A stretch of DNA of 64,000 nt from Haemonchus contortus (Eukaryota > Nematoda > Chromadorea > Rhabditida > Trichostrongylidae), in assembly GCA_000469685.2 (NCBI GenBank), contig LS997564.1, forward strand, positions 30,839,343-30,903,342, given 5' to 3'. Position numbers and translations under genes: made by a program. This document shows, one piece after another, positions 24,511 to 36,420 of this stretch (position 1 is the first letter of the stretch; every line of letters starts with the position of its first letter). The notes beneath the pieces are model-generated. The model had not been told where the DNA came from. It searched no databases and saw nothing but the letters and a program-made list of their open reading frames with translations.

Positions 24511-27500
24511 CCCGTATGCTTTGGAGTTAGGCTATCTCGGGGAGCTAGGAAGAGCGAGTTGTGAAAGGAGCGATGCCCTTTAGCTGAGTTCGCCATCGTG
24601 CCCTATCCGCCGGCGCGATTCAATCGCCTATGCCTCTTCCGTTCCTGTTCCGATGAGCATCAAAATAGCCACGACTGCTACTGCACACCTAATTTCATGA
24701 AGAGAGTAATGCTAGAGTTACCGTCTTCCCCCTCACCCTGTGCCCTTGATAACTTTCCGCTTTGAAACCCTTACTTTTACTGAACTTGAGCATATCTTTG
24801 CTCAGAAGCGGGGCCACATTGAGATGAAGCAGTCCGCAAAAGCAGCATTGAAGGGAAACTCGTCCAAGTATTTTTCACCTTCTTTGTCTGCTGAAGATGT
24901 ACTGCAACTACTCTGGACTCCACTGGAACTCGAGAAAGGACATTTTACCCCCCACACATTTCCCCGGTTGATGCAAGGTTCTAACATTGGCTACCAAAGT
25001 TTGAATATGGAGATCGCTGATAGCCCTCCAAGTGTATGCAGCTCTCTCAGGTGGTTGGTAACATGGCGCCCGCCCTGGATCGTTCTTCCCACGCTCTTTG
25101 CACAGTTTTCTCCCGTAGATAAATATGAAATAGTGGAAAGACTAAGTGGAGCTGCACGACAGTTTTTACCGATTACTCCTGAATCTATCAATCTGCGAGC
25201 GTCATCTTATCGATAACTTAAGAAATGGTCATTAAACCCTCTTCTCTCAGTTTCATTCGGCCTATTTGGGTGCAGAAACTAACTCTAAGAAAAGCTTCTT
25301 GGATGCTAGGCAGAATTTGTGCCAAGATACCTCGTCTATGCGCTATAAGACAGCGAGTCCTGAATGGGATGAACCCAAATGGCGCTTACTGAACTTGAAA
25401 GCCCATGTTAATCGAGCTTTTATTCCCACTTAGGAAGCATTTGCTCTCTCCGTGGTCGATCGGTTGGCACGGTTAGCCCAGCACGTTATTGTAGAAGCCG
25501 AATCCACAATCAGACGCTATTACAATCCCAAATAGAAGTCGAATACGGGAGCGCATACTCAAAGTTAAAGTGGCCTATGCTGGAAAACTCCATTCCATTA
25601 CTGTCGTTAGCGTATTGTGCTGTCTTGATTCCAACTGTGCACCAAACTAAGAAAATCTAAATTCGTCGAAAGGATTACCCTAAAGAGGATTTCCCACCAC
25701 GGGCATAATGACTTCGCGTTCATTTCTCATCAAGGCATTCAAGTCAACGGAAAGCCGAATGTGGAGCTTTCAAAAGGGTTTTTGACGTCGTCAAGGAAGG
25801 TCGGCGATTCGTAAATCGTGCACCCATTTAGTCCATTGGGAAATTAGAACAGGAGTGAGTGATGGAAGAGGATTATGTCTTTTCCTCCTGGTTTGACATG
25901 GCAGTTGGGTGATAGGAATGGACTTTTATGGCCAAATGAGAAAACACTCCTGGACAATGCTTCAAATCAAACTCTCGAGGACCTTCGTAGAATAATGACA
26001 AAACAAGTGAAAAAGCGGAGAGTTGGAGAATTCGAAATTCAAAGCTGCCTATTATTCCTTTGTGAAGAATAGACAAAAAATGGAAGTCTCGTGAACAAAA
26101 GAGGCAATGAACAGAAAAATAAGTCGTGTTTATTTTTTTTATGTCGTGAGGTGAGCAAAAGCAAATGATAGCATTGATCTTGAGCTTCTAAGTGAAATTT
26201 CTAAGCCTTAATGCCCTGTTGCTGCTTATTTATTAAAGCTTCAAAAATAGTTCAATATTCATGAAAGCTGAAAAAATGAGATCGGAAAGGGGTGGCAAAG
26301 GGGGACGTGGGCCTGGGCTTGGAGCGTGATATTTGTGGTTAGGGAAAAAGGAGTTCGGGTCTTGACGTCGGATTTTGAGAGTGGAAATACCAAGGTAGCC
26401 AACGTCGGTAGGAGGAAAGCAGGGAAGGGGGGGGGGGGTAGCAAAAGAAGTAATAGGAACAGGGGTTACAATTTGATGATATACCTGTCGTACCTAGTCC
26501 ATATCCCACCGCTTCCTGTCCCACCCCACCTCCCCCCCCCCTCTCCCCTTTTTCACTTCCCTTGGCAATGTTTCTGCAGGATTGGGAAGAGATGAGAAGG
26601 TATAGGCAGTTGTATCTTGAAGGCAAAAACAAGGAGATCGGAGTGACATGGTATATGCCCAAAAATGGGAGGTAATAATAAGATCGAACGAGCAATTTTC
26701 GGGTCATCGAATAATCAATTTATTGATCGATTTGGGTATAATTTGTGATCGAAGGGAAACTGACCGGCATGACCGTGGACATGTGAAAGCGTGACGACTA
26801 GCACGCATACACCGGCGAACATATGGGCATGAGGCGTTGTCAGTTATTCCACCTCGTGGGTAGTTGAACCTGAAGGTATCTGGGATAGACCCAAGCCAGA
26901 AATTGTGGAACAGCAACACGAAACAGCAAGTTCTTCAGAATCGAACAGAAACAAAATATGGCTATAAGTTGACATGAAGGAAAATGTTCGGAGAAGGCAC
27001 TAAAACAGGAATATGCCATTTTTTTGGTATTATTGAATATTGCCAGTCGAGTTATTTATGAGTATTGCTTTTAAAATGACTGATGACACTAAAATGTCAC
27101 ATTCCATGTCTGGCAATATGACATCGTGATGAGCCGTAAAAAGTGGAAGATGTCAATGTCGCAGACTCAATTTTTAAACTTTTTTGGAATGCCATCAACT
27201 ATCCAATCAATTCCTATTCAGACAACAATATTGACGAGTGTACGTGGCCGCTAAAAGAAGTGTTAGTATTTGGCTGACAGGCCCTTTCCCAAGAACGACG
27301 TCTGCAAAGATGCGACCGGTCGCGGGCCAAATCTCGTGGACAATGAAAGCAGCCATGGCTGTAGGGAAGTGGTGATGAGGGGCGCCATCACCACAGGCAC
27401 GATCCAAGGATCGAATTTTGTTGTCGCCGAAACGTCTTGTTCTGGGCTCTTCCGGTTCCAACAAAATTCAAAAAAATCCGATGTTTCGGTTCTTTTTTTT

Positions 27501-28034
27501 AAGGTTTCAAAGCCTTCTTTGAGAGCCTCTAAAATCTTTCTAGGATGAAAACAGGCTTGTACCAAGTGGCGTGTGTACGACTTAAATGACCCGGAGATAA
27601 AACTTGGGTAGACGTTACTAAAGCCAACTAGACTTCTGTTCTGCCCAGGTTCGATTACGGCAGCTGAAGAGTTTCTATAGTACTACAAAAATACAGTAAT
27701 TTTGAAAAATGGGGTTCAAATAGTAGGAAAATCAAAGCCAGGATAACATTGATTATTTTGAAATAAGCAAAAAAAGCGCTTGACTCTCTTCGACAATAGG
27801 TTGCCGCCTTCGCTGTGGTTTGTTGGCCCCCATGCATGTCGGCTAGGGAGTCTCGAAAATTCTGTCTGTCTTGTTTTTGAAGTATTTAAGGAGCATTATG
27901 AATAAATTCCTTTTTGTTAGATGAATTAGCTGTTCAAAGCACGTCCTCGTCGACGGTTCAGCGTTCTGGCCGTTTCACGGGCTCTGGGAATCTTCGTGAT
28001 GGTATGTTTCAGGACACGAGCCATGAGCAGAAAA

Positions 28035-28092
28035 GTACCGAAAATCATGATATTTTCGAAGAGGTACCGAAAATCATGATATTTTAAAGAGG
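28035..28092. repeat. 29-bp tandem duplication
   Basis: Two head-to-tail copies beginning GTACCGAAAATCATGATATT (28035 and 28064), differing at one or two bases near the end. Confidence 0.9.
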
Positions 28093-28599
28093 ATTATGAA
28101 AGGATGCTTTGCTTTGGAGAACGTAACAATCGCGTTTCTTCAGTGGCAGACTCCACTTAGGCGATATTCTTGGAACAGCTTTTCCCCAGAACCGGCGGGG
28201 ACCCATTTTGGCGTCTGGGCATGAGTAAGGAGAGGCCGAAAAAAGCTGCATTCGCGTGATTCATCGCATTCGAGAGAATCCCTCATTGCCTTTTCCCTTT
28301 GCCACTTTCTTTTCCCCCCTTTCGTGCTTTCCTTTTTATTCTGAATGAATCGTGATCACCACAAATGGGAGGCCGTCCGCTGCTGGCTTTCGAAGAGAAT
28401 TGTCCTTTGTTCTTTGTGTGAATCGAACACAAAGCTTTGAGTTATGCGGAATTCATGAGTATCTTTTAGTTTTTCTTCCATTCTAACTCTTCAGCTATTT
28501 CTCGATGGCTCTCAGGACTTCGTCTTTGTCGTCAGTTAGGCCACAGTTGATGAAAAAGGCTCTTCAACTGGGATGGAGCGTCAAATAAACAAGTTAATT

Positions 28600-28765
28600 C
28601 TTGGGACGTCGGTCAATCCTGTCTCGGGGATGCGCCCACGCATTCGACTTCCGCAGCGGCGTATTGAATGCGTATGTGACCCATACAATGATTTGCGGTG
28701 GCCAGCCAATGTACAAGCCAATGCTTCCATCCTCCCAGACGAGTCTGGGACCAATTAGCCTATGA
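28600..28765 (-). repeat. tRNA-derived SINE, head-truncated
   Basis: Tail and body are present (GATGCGCCCACGCATTCGAC, GCGGTGGCCAGCCAATGTAC, TCCTCCCAGACGAGTCTGG); the copy stops after GGGACCAATTAG, before the tRNA head. Confidence 0.8.
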
Positions 28766-28849
28766 AGCATAGTAGCCATTAGAAAAGATATTCAACTGAG
28801 ATGGAGCCTAGTAGAGAGTGATGGGGAAAAGGAGGGGCAGATAAACGGG

Positions 28850-28921
28850 GTCTCAGTAGTGTAAGGGATAGAGCACGGTGCCCGGAAAACACAAGACGGG
28901 TTCAAGTCCCGTCCGAGACCG
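28850..28921 (+). tRNA. tRNA-like sequence, probably a pseudogene or SINE head
   Basis: Contains a good A box (TAGTGTAAGGG) and B box (GGTTCAAGTCC). The acceptor arms GGTCTC/GAGACC and the T stem ACGGG/CCCGT pair perfectly. The anticodon stem pairs in only about three positions, and no loop with T at position 33 can be drawn, so no anticodon can be named. Most likely a decayed tRNA or a Pol III head of another SINE. Confidence 0.4.
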
Positions 28922-29379
28922 AAGTTTTGTTCATAAATCGTCATCCTTGTGAGTGTGGCAGATACCTAGAATAGGGGTTTGATGTTAGTGAATCTTTAGC
29001 TGAGCTAATGTGAGCCACTGTGGGAGCTCAAATTACTATTAAATGGACCTAAGGAAGACGGAGAGCAACTTTGATAAGCCAGGACCACAGATGTTTGAGC
29101 TACTGAAACTATAGGATGGTATGCAGGCATCAGCGCCTCAAACTGAATGGCCAGCACTCAATTACATGGTTTGAAAGGCGAACGAAGAAATGGCAGTCAT
29201 ACCTGGAATTCTATGCTCGACATATTGGAAATTCCTTCCTAACCACATGTATTTTAAAGCTCAGAGAACACCCGTACGTTGTCTTTTATAGGTATTCCAC
29301 TAAGCGAGTAAGATCGTATGGATCTTAACTATGGAAAGGATAAGGGTGGTATCAGAAAGAGTAGGGGTGAGTCGGGAGT

Positions 29380-29650
29380 TTTTGGCTTTGGTCAAGCCCG
29401 TCTGAGGATGCGCCCACGCATTTGACTCCCATTCAAAATCGCAGTGGCTTATTGGATACGTATGTGGCCTATACAATGACTTACGGTGGCTAGCCAATGT
29501 ACAAGTCAGTGCTTCTATCATCCCAGACGTGTCTGGGACTAACTAACCGACCCCGAAGGGAGGGAAGGTTCGATTGGCCTAGGCCAATATCGATCCGGGA
29601 TTCGATCCCCGGACCGTGTCTGGGTATATTAGCACTATACCAATTCCTCC
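29380..29650 (-). repeat. tRNA-derived SINE, near full length
   Basis: Complete block order from GGTCAAGCCCGTCTGAGGAT to the reversed B box GGGATTCGATCCCCGG and head ACCAATTCCTCC. Confidence 0.85.
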
Positions 29651-30792
29651 CTAAAAAGTAAATGGTGACAAATGGAAGGATAGGTCTATATTCAAACTCA
29701 AGATTGAGTAAGTTTCACGAAGACGAATAATAAAGACTGTCTTGTTGCGCCCACACATCTACTTTAAGGTTACGAAGAAACAGAAAAAATTGTTTCATTA
29801 GAAACTAACAAAGCGCGTGGCCAGCGCTGGACACGTTTCCAGAAATTCCCCGAACCTTGTGCTACATTACCATTAGAAGCCCCTGGATGAGGTGGGTCAA
29901 CAGAACTGTGGGTATGCAGGAGGCAAGGTAAACGTGCGGCTACCAGAAGAGGCTTCCGGGGCGAAGGGTCGCTTATGTGGGTGACTATGGGTGTGCTATG
30001 AGTAGTAAGGATGTGAGTAGTGGGCGAGATCGGCAAGAGGGCGTTGGTGTGTGGTCCGTGCACTGAAGGTGAGTAGTAGCAGGTAGAAGTAGTAGCTGGA
30101 TGTTTGCCAAAAACTAGAAATAACGCCTCGCGCCTCAAAATGCTACAGAGCTCGAACTTCTGCAACCGAACCCCTCTCCCCTCCCCCCCTCCCTCCACTT
30201 CTACTCCCTGTCCTCACTTCCCTTCAATTCCCTTTATCTCCTACGCCCTGGTAATCGTGTCAGCGTCTTTCTGAGCAGTACTTCTACTTTTATTTCAATC
30301 ATTAAGACAAAGTTAGCTGAAGCACTGAAAAAGAGACGAACGATCAGCTGAAAGGGCTCAACGATTACAGAGTGTCGTCTTTCTGAATTCGAAAAACTTC
30401 TAACAGCACTTCCCTACTGCCATCCAAATTTGTGTGCTTAGCAGTCGTCAATTAGGAGCATTCGAACGATCAAAAAAGCATGCCCTTAGTGCAACAACTC
30501 TGTAATGGGCTTCGGCAGTAATCGTTACTCAGTGGCCTCACATCCGTCCTCATCAATGATTTGCCCAACGCTTTGAGCTTCATGGGGAAAAAAAGTCCTA
30601 CCCCCTGAGGCTTGACGTTTTACGAGGGCTCCACACCCGAAGGCGGAATTTCATCTTCTAAAGGCAACCGCACCATTTTACTGAATCACATAAGTTGGGA
30701 GTATCGAAAAGTGGGGATCAAGGATTTGAACTCAGAGTTTGTTAGATTATATTTGAATTCTAAAATGTATGAGGGATAAGGCTAAAGGCTTT

Positions 30793-31003
30793 GACTTGGG
30801 TCAATCCCGTCTAAGGGATGCGCTCCGCTTTCGACCTCCATTCAGAACCATAGTGGTGGAGAATGCATATGTGGCCTAAACAATCATTTGTGGTGGCTAG
30901 GAGAAGGGGACTTGGTTGGCATGGGCGAATCTCGACCTGGTATTGAATCCGTGGATCATGCGGGCGTAATAGTGGGCCACTTGCTACTACACCACCTCAG
31001 CCC
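30793..31003 (-). repeat. tRNA-derived SINE with internal deletion
   Basis: Tail (TCAATCCCGTCTAAGGGATG), a shortened middle that lacks the TCCTCCCAGACGAG block, and a head ending CTACTACACCACCTCAGCC on plus. Confidence 0.8.
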
Positions 31004-31993
31004 TCATTGAAATCGATTTTACCTAGAATTTAGGGATATATTTGTTGTGAGAAAAGTGAGGAATCCACGAAAGGATTGTTATTTGCGAAAAATTACTAAG
31101 TACTCTCTGATTTCCCCTATATTCCTTGTCAACAGTTGCATTTGCCTTGAAAAAATAAAGAAAATATTCCGGTTTCACCCAATGTATATCCGTTGGTTAG
31201 AGCTTCATTCAAGCGCTCATCCATCTCCCAGAGTTTTACTACTTTCGTGTTCCTGGGTGCTGACTTTTCATTTGATTGCGGATGAGTTTTTCCAGAGTTC
31301 CTTTATAAAGATTTTTATAATTTCTACAATTATGATTGAATTTTATAATTTTCATTGGGGATCATTCATGGAAATTCATGGCGACTCCCCTTCCTCCCCT
31401 CCCCTCATGCAACAACAGGGTGCGGTACCCAATTACGATCCAAGGATCGATCCTATTTTGAACCAGATTTGAAATGCAAGTTAAGATACCACAGATTTCT
31501 TAAGGGTACTAGGTTGGTGTTCGAAGTGCTGCGCCCTCTGATGATAGCTGCTGCTTGATTGGTAGTTCAATTGTAAAGGTTTAGAACTTGAACAGTCTGA
31601 TAGAGGTGTGAAATTATGAGATATCCAAAATGCACTCATTTGAGAAATATTTCTGATCAATAGAATTGTGATCGGAAAATCATGCAAAGAAGTCAATCCC
31701 TCGAAGTGGATGACATTAAAGGCACAGTCAGTGGAGACCAAGATCAGGTCTTCAAAAGAAAGGCTCATAAACTTCCAAATTGGATGCTATGTGATCCGCC
31801 CGTTACTCAAAAAGTCAATGTTTTGAAGCTAGCAGAATGACGGTGCTAAAGAAGAGCCTTGCAGTAGCTAATTCCTTGCGGCTACGTGAATGGGCGGGGT
31901 TTTTGCGATGGGTGGGGCGTGGTTGCTGCAGGAATTGGCTGATAAATATTGCTTTCGTGGACAGATCTCGATGGAATAGGAAAGGTTGCTTAT

Positions 31994-32016
31994 GTATTTA
32001 TTTATTTATTTATTTG
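31994..32016. repeat. TTTA microsatellite
   Basis: About five TTTA units in a row. Confidence 0.85.
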
Positions 32017-33255
32017 TGTTAATGTAGGGCTTTAAACCTGGTTATTTTCGATTGATGGAAACTGGGATACTAGGATGCAACTCAACTTCACTATGACTCA
32101 ACTTCAAATTTAAACACATAGGTTTCTTCAAAGGTAAGTCTCTCTAGATCGATAACACCTCTTCTCCTTCGATTGATAACTCTTATTCTTACTTAAAGAA
32201 TTGTTTGGCCTGATTGATCTCTGTCGCTCCCGTCCCTTCATCATTCTTCCGTACAATCACCATCTTCATCATCAATTGTCTGCTTGAAGTATGCACTTCC
32301 TTATATCTGTCAGTTTTTCTCATAACTTGCCTCCTTGCGCCAGAAATTGTCAGGATTCAAAAATTTACTTTACTTTCCTCCAAGCATTCCTGATTGTCGG
32401 TTCTTCGGTTCTTTTGTTATCGCCTCCTTTCTGATGGAACTGCTGCTGTAAAACACCTCGTGCTCGCTCACGTCGGCTCTTCAGGGATAAAGCACGCATG
32501 GTGAGGGAAAAGGCAACTTTATTGGCGGTATGCAACTGGACCAAATTGGGAAAATTCACAAAATGGCCTATTTCATCGCTTTTCCGTGCATTGGACCACA
32601 AAATGGTGAATTATTGACGATTTTATGCTCAGTCTGTCGTACATTAGGCACTTCAACATCTGCACCCAGTCGTTTTTGCAAAATTGGGACTAAGATGGCC
32701 AATTTTACTTCTGCCGAATATGAGCCGTTCACCTGTGCTTTATGGCAAGTTTCATTAGGAACGATAGACGATAGCATACTTCTCATATCCCGTGAAGACC
32801 CTGGCTGGCCAAAAATTCATTAGCCTCGCGTGCGGTTGCAGTGCGTGTTCGTGGGAATAGATTCCGCTGGTTATAAACGAACAAATTTATTCAAAATTTT
32901 ACTTTGTCGCAATTAATTTTGAGCATGCTAGGCTCGAATAAGGCAACATTTCAGGTGCAATAAATTGTTGAAAATAGAGCCCAGTATTTTCGCATAAAAA
33001 TTGGAAACAGAATGCAATGCAGAACGAAATCAGAAGATACGATTCGCTAGTAATGGTCAGTTATATGGTGTAACCAATAAGACAGTTCGATGAAGTTGGC
33101 CTCAGCAGTTAAGGAGAGGTGTAAACAGATATGTGGGTAGGAAGCAGAGAGATGCGTTTTCAAGCTGACCAGTGCGCTTTCACGCATATATCTGCGTGAA
33201 AACGCAACTACAATGAATGCGTCCATTGAATCCACAGGCATTCTACCAAGCGCAC

Positions 33256-33392
33256 GATCATGGTCCCTTCTTCCCTCTGACGGATATTGATAGAGACCTC
33301 TTAGTATCCAGCAGCGGGAAGAACAGAGTATGGACTGATGGTCGCGTGCGGTCTCTATCAATATCCGTCAGAGGGAAGAAGGGACCATGATC
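33256..33392. repeat. Perfect 43-bp inverted repeat
   Basis: Arms 33256-33298 and 33350-33392 are exact reverse complements, each containing GGTCCCTTCTTCCCTCTGAC or its complement, around a 51-base spacer. A near-identical CGTGCGGTC motif flanks the right arm on both sides. Confidence 0.9.
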
Positions 33393-33669
33393 TGATCGTC
33401 CCGTGCGGTCAATATTCAGCTCCAGGTCATTCGTTTGATGCCATCGCTAAGTATAAACCGTTGACTTGCAGGCTCAATGTAGGTGTTTATAAACCCACTA
33501 CGGACCATCCTTTTGTAACGGGCCCCCCTGCAAGGGCGTATTAGATCAACGAAACCACTTTATTCATGTTTTCAATTGGCAGAAGCTCCTACACATTGAA
33601 GGAATATGCCAATAAGTCTAGCAAAAGTTCACGTTCTCTAGTATAAAGAACAATTAGGGCTTTTTTTCC

Positions 33670-33791
33670 TCACCGCCGCAAGTCAAAGTATAGGCCACAT
33701 ACGATTTCAATACGGAACTACGATTCTGAATGGAAGTCGAATGCGTGGGCGTATCCCTCAGACGAGATTTAATAACAACCCGAGACTTATT
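33670..33791 (+). repeat. SINE fragment (body and tail)
   Basis: Contains CCGCCGCAAGTC, GTATAGGCCACATACGATTT, TGGAAGTCGAATGCGTGGGC and a tail ending AACCCGAGACTTA; no tRNA head. Confidence 0.75.
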
Positions 33792-35484
33792 CGGTCTTTT
33801 ACTATGGGGTTAACAATCAAGCTAGTCGAATAGTATATGTTTCCTTGAGATCTGTGGAAAGACATATTCTGATTTTGCAATTTCAAAAACTCACTTTGAA
33901 TTAGTAAATCGTACAATTATGTCCTCTGTCATATTTTCATTTCAGGATACTAAACGATCCAAGAAATACACTTCTTAGCAAAACCATCAAAAATGGGAAA
34001 GCGAGCAGTTCCAGAAAACCAGAATAAAACCGTCTCTCCCGAACATTGAACGGGAAGAGCGGAAATCGAAACGATGCTCAGAATGCCACAATGTGGAAGG
34101 TTTTTGAAGTTCCTATTGTTTTTTGTGGTTAACAGCGTAGGTGAAGCTCCAAGAGATTGGAATTAAGAGATTAGAAGGTAATCCTTATGACTCACTGTTC
34201 GGCTAGACGGCCTTCTTCATAACCATACTCTTCTGGTACTAGCAGTGATTTGCGCAAAGCCTTAACTGACTACTTTTTTCATTGACTTTTGATTACGACC
34301 AAAAAATCCCGATCTTTTATACTTTTGGGCTTCAATTTTTTTTTATTTTTGCATAATGGAATTCTTGCTGAGAAACGTTGTAGAGACTGGGATAGACTGA
34401 ATTCGTATGAAAAAAAGGTACATCTACTCCTCCTCCATGCTTGCAAAGCTGAATGGCCCCTTTTTACGATGCCCCTTCTAATTCCTCGATGCTGTTTTTC
34501 CTCTAGACAGATGTAGCTCCGACGTCTGAATGGACGTCGTTGCAGTTTACATACGGTTAGTCGTTTCGCTGTGATACGATTACCACCTCGAGTTAACCAA
34601 GCTCAGCGTATTCAAATTGAGACCGGAGACGTATGGAAGAAAGCAAGTACTGAACTAAACATCCAATTAATCTCTCGTACTTTTTGACTGAGTCTTGAGG
34701 TTGGTAAGCGCCTAGAACCCTTACTCTGGGTTACGTACATGAGCTTTACATTTGTTAAGAATAGCTTTTCGTCGTTATTGCTAGCGATTTCGGTCCTTAG
34801 ATGGTGGAGGTCTGTGGTCAGGAATTTCATCGTTCACGATGATTCTGAGGTACCCAGATTACGTCAAAAAAGGAAGTGCAACATAGAGCAAAGGTGGTGG
34901 AGGAGAAAAAGGCTTCCTTAAAGTACTGAGAAAGGGTTGTACGAGTTTATTTGTCTGTAATCGTCCCACGTAAGCGTACTATTCGTCAGCGTCCTTACGC
35001 TTCATTGTAAATGGTGCAGCTTTGACAGGGCCGTCATAACTCGGCCACTTTTGGGTGTGTACTCGGCCGAGCCGGTTTTGGAGTCCTTCTAACACCCTGG
35101 CTAGGCCATTTTTCAGCCCAACAATCCCTCACGTGCAGGCCACAGATTCATTCTGATGAAAAATCTTTAAAAAAATTTTTATCGTGAAGTAACCCTTGAG
35201 TTTCAGTTTTACAGGCTCCAAAAAGGGTGACAAACGTCATCGGATGAATTGTAATAGATAGATATGCTTCAGAGGCTCAATCAAGGAATGCTTTTACGGG
35301 GAAAATGGGAAGTTGGCTTCGAATGCATTACTTCAAGCATCGAAAATCACGAAGCAGACCCCTTAGACGATAAATCTCTAAGAAAAAATCCGGTAGTTTT
35401 CGGAGGTCTAAATTGGTGTTGTCCTTATGAGCGCGATGTGTTAGTTTTCATAAAACGAAAGTGGCTTCCTCTGTGCAGTTATCC

Positions 35485-35521
35485 TACTAAGTGACTAGTT
35501 CTGGTTTATAGTCACTTAGTA
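35485..35521. repeat. Perfect 13-bp hairpin
   Basis: Arms TACTAAGTGACTA (35485-35497) and TAGTCACTTAGTA (35509-35521) with an 11-base loop. Confidence 0.85.
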
Positions 35522-35820
35522 AAACGTCAACTGACGTCAGGCAGAAATCAAAGTGCCAGCATCGAAAAAAGTGAGTTAGTTGAAACTACAATATCTCCTT
35601 CCCAACCAGAAAAAGGCAAAATGTAAACTTAGTTAGAAAAATGATACAAAAAGGTAAATAGCCACCTTCAAGCATCCCGCTTGGGTGAGTAATGACTGGG
35701 TAAGCTGTTTTACAAGATGGTCTTACAATTAGCAATTTTATTAGAAGAATTCCTCTTTCACAGAACCGGCCCCACTGGACTTGGTGGCCTGGGCTAATAC
35801 CTTGCTAGCATTGATCAATG

Positions 35821-36040
35821 ACATTTTGGGATGAGCCCTGCATTTAACTTCCATTCAGAATCGTAGTGGCGTAATGAATGGCATGTGGCCTATACAATGA
35901 CTTGCGGTGGTCAGCCGACCAGTAAGTGCTTTTATCCTCCCAGACCAGTCTGGTACCAATTAATCGACCCCGGAGGAATGGGAGGCTCGGTTCGCCTAGA
36001 CGGCACTTGAACCCGCGGTCATGCTTGTCTAATAGTGCGC
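35821..36040 (-). repeat. tRNA-derived SINE, degenerate
   Basis: Blocks TTCCATTCAGAATCGTAGTG, TATACAATGACTTGCGGTGG and TCCTCCCAGACCAGTCTGG are present; the head is eroded (TTGAACCCGCGGTCATG). Confidence 0.75.
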
Positions 36041-36150
36041 CTATCTCTCTTACTTACAAAGCAGTAACTTGGTTTGTCGGTTTGTCGGTATGTCCGTCCG
36101 CAAGAATTCATGATTACGGTAAAGGCAGTGATATGGAGAACTCACAATCA

Positions 36151-36420
36151 GCTCCATTCCGTGAACGTCACCGGAGAGGTGGTGCCCGCCGTGAACGGCC
36201 CCGAGGCGGTGGTGCACGCCGTGAAGGGCACCGGCGCGGTGATGCCCGCCGTGAAGGGCACTGCGGTGGTATTGCCCGCCGTGAACGGCACCGGGGCGGT
36301 GGTGCCCGCCGGGAACGGCACCGGGGCGGTGGTGCCCGCCGGGAACGGCACCGGGGCGGTGGTGCCCGCCGTGGACGGCACTGGGGAGGGTGCCGGCCGT
36401 GGACGGCGCTGGAGCGAGGT
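36151..36420. repeat. GC-rich minisatellite, nine 30-bp units
   Basis: Nine head-to-tail units of exactly 30 bases, typically GGTGCCCGCCGTGAACGGCA followed by CCGGGGCGGT. Because 30 is a multiple of three, the array is open in several frames on both strands (plus frames read VVPAVNGTGA or GGARRERHRG per unit, minus PGAVHGGHHR). Two adjacent units (36301 and 36331) are identical. Confidence 0.95.

Larger units (their letters stand above)
22501..28599. other. Gene-poor stretch, no recognisable genes
   Basis: Contains a degenerate SINE (24296-24510), G-rich and C-rich tracts near 26430 and 26530, and a 29-bp tandem duplication (28035-28092). The longest open frame (24740-25216, 158 codons) has no motif, no splice context and no codon pattern I can support as a gene. 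Confidence 0.5.
28922..36120. other. Gene-poor, repeat-rich stretch
   Basis: Holds four SINE copies, a 43-bp perfect inverted repeat (33256-33392), a small hairpin (35485-35521) and a TTTA microsatellite (about 31994-32016). Open frames at 29770-30198 and 32365-32823 occur on both strands and are not supportable as genes. Confidence 0.5.

Noticed and set aside
24740..25216. 158-codon open frame on plus
   Set aside because: No domain, no splice sites around it and overlapping frames on the other strand; probably chance.
31719..31745. Possible single MITE family A end (AAAGGCACAGTCAG)
   Set aside because: Matches only the first 11-12 bases of the end and has no partner end within 1 kb.
32365..32823. 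Overlapping open frames on both strands
   Set aside because: Neither frame shows a motif or plausible splice sites; both-strand openness suggests base composition.
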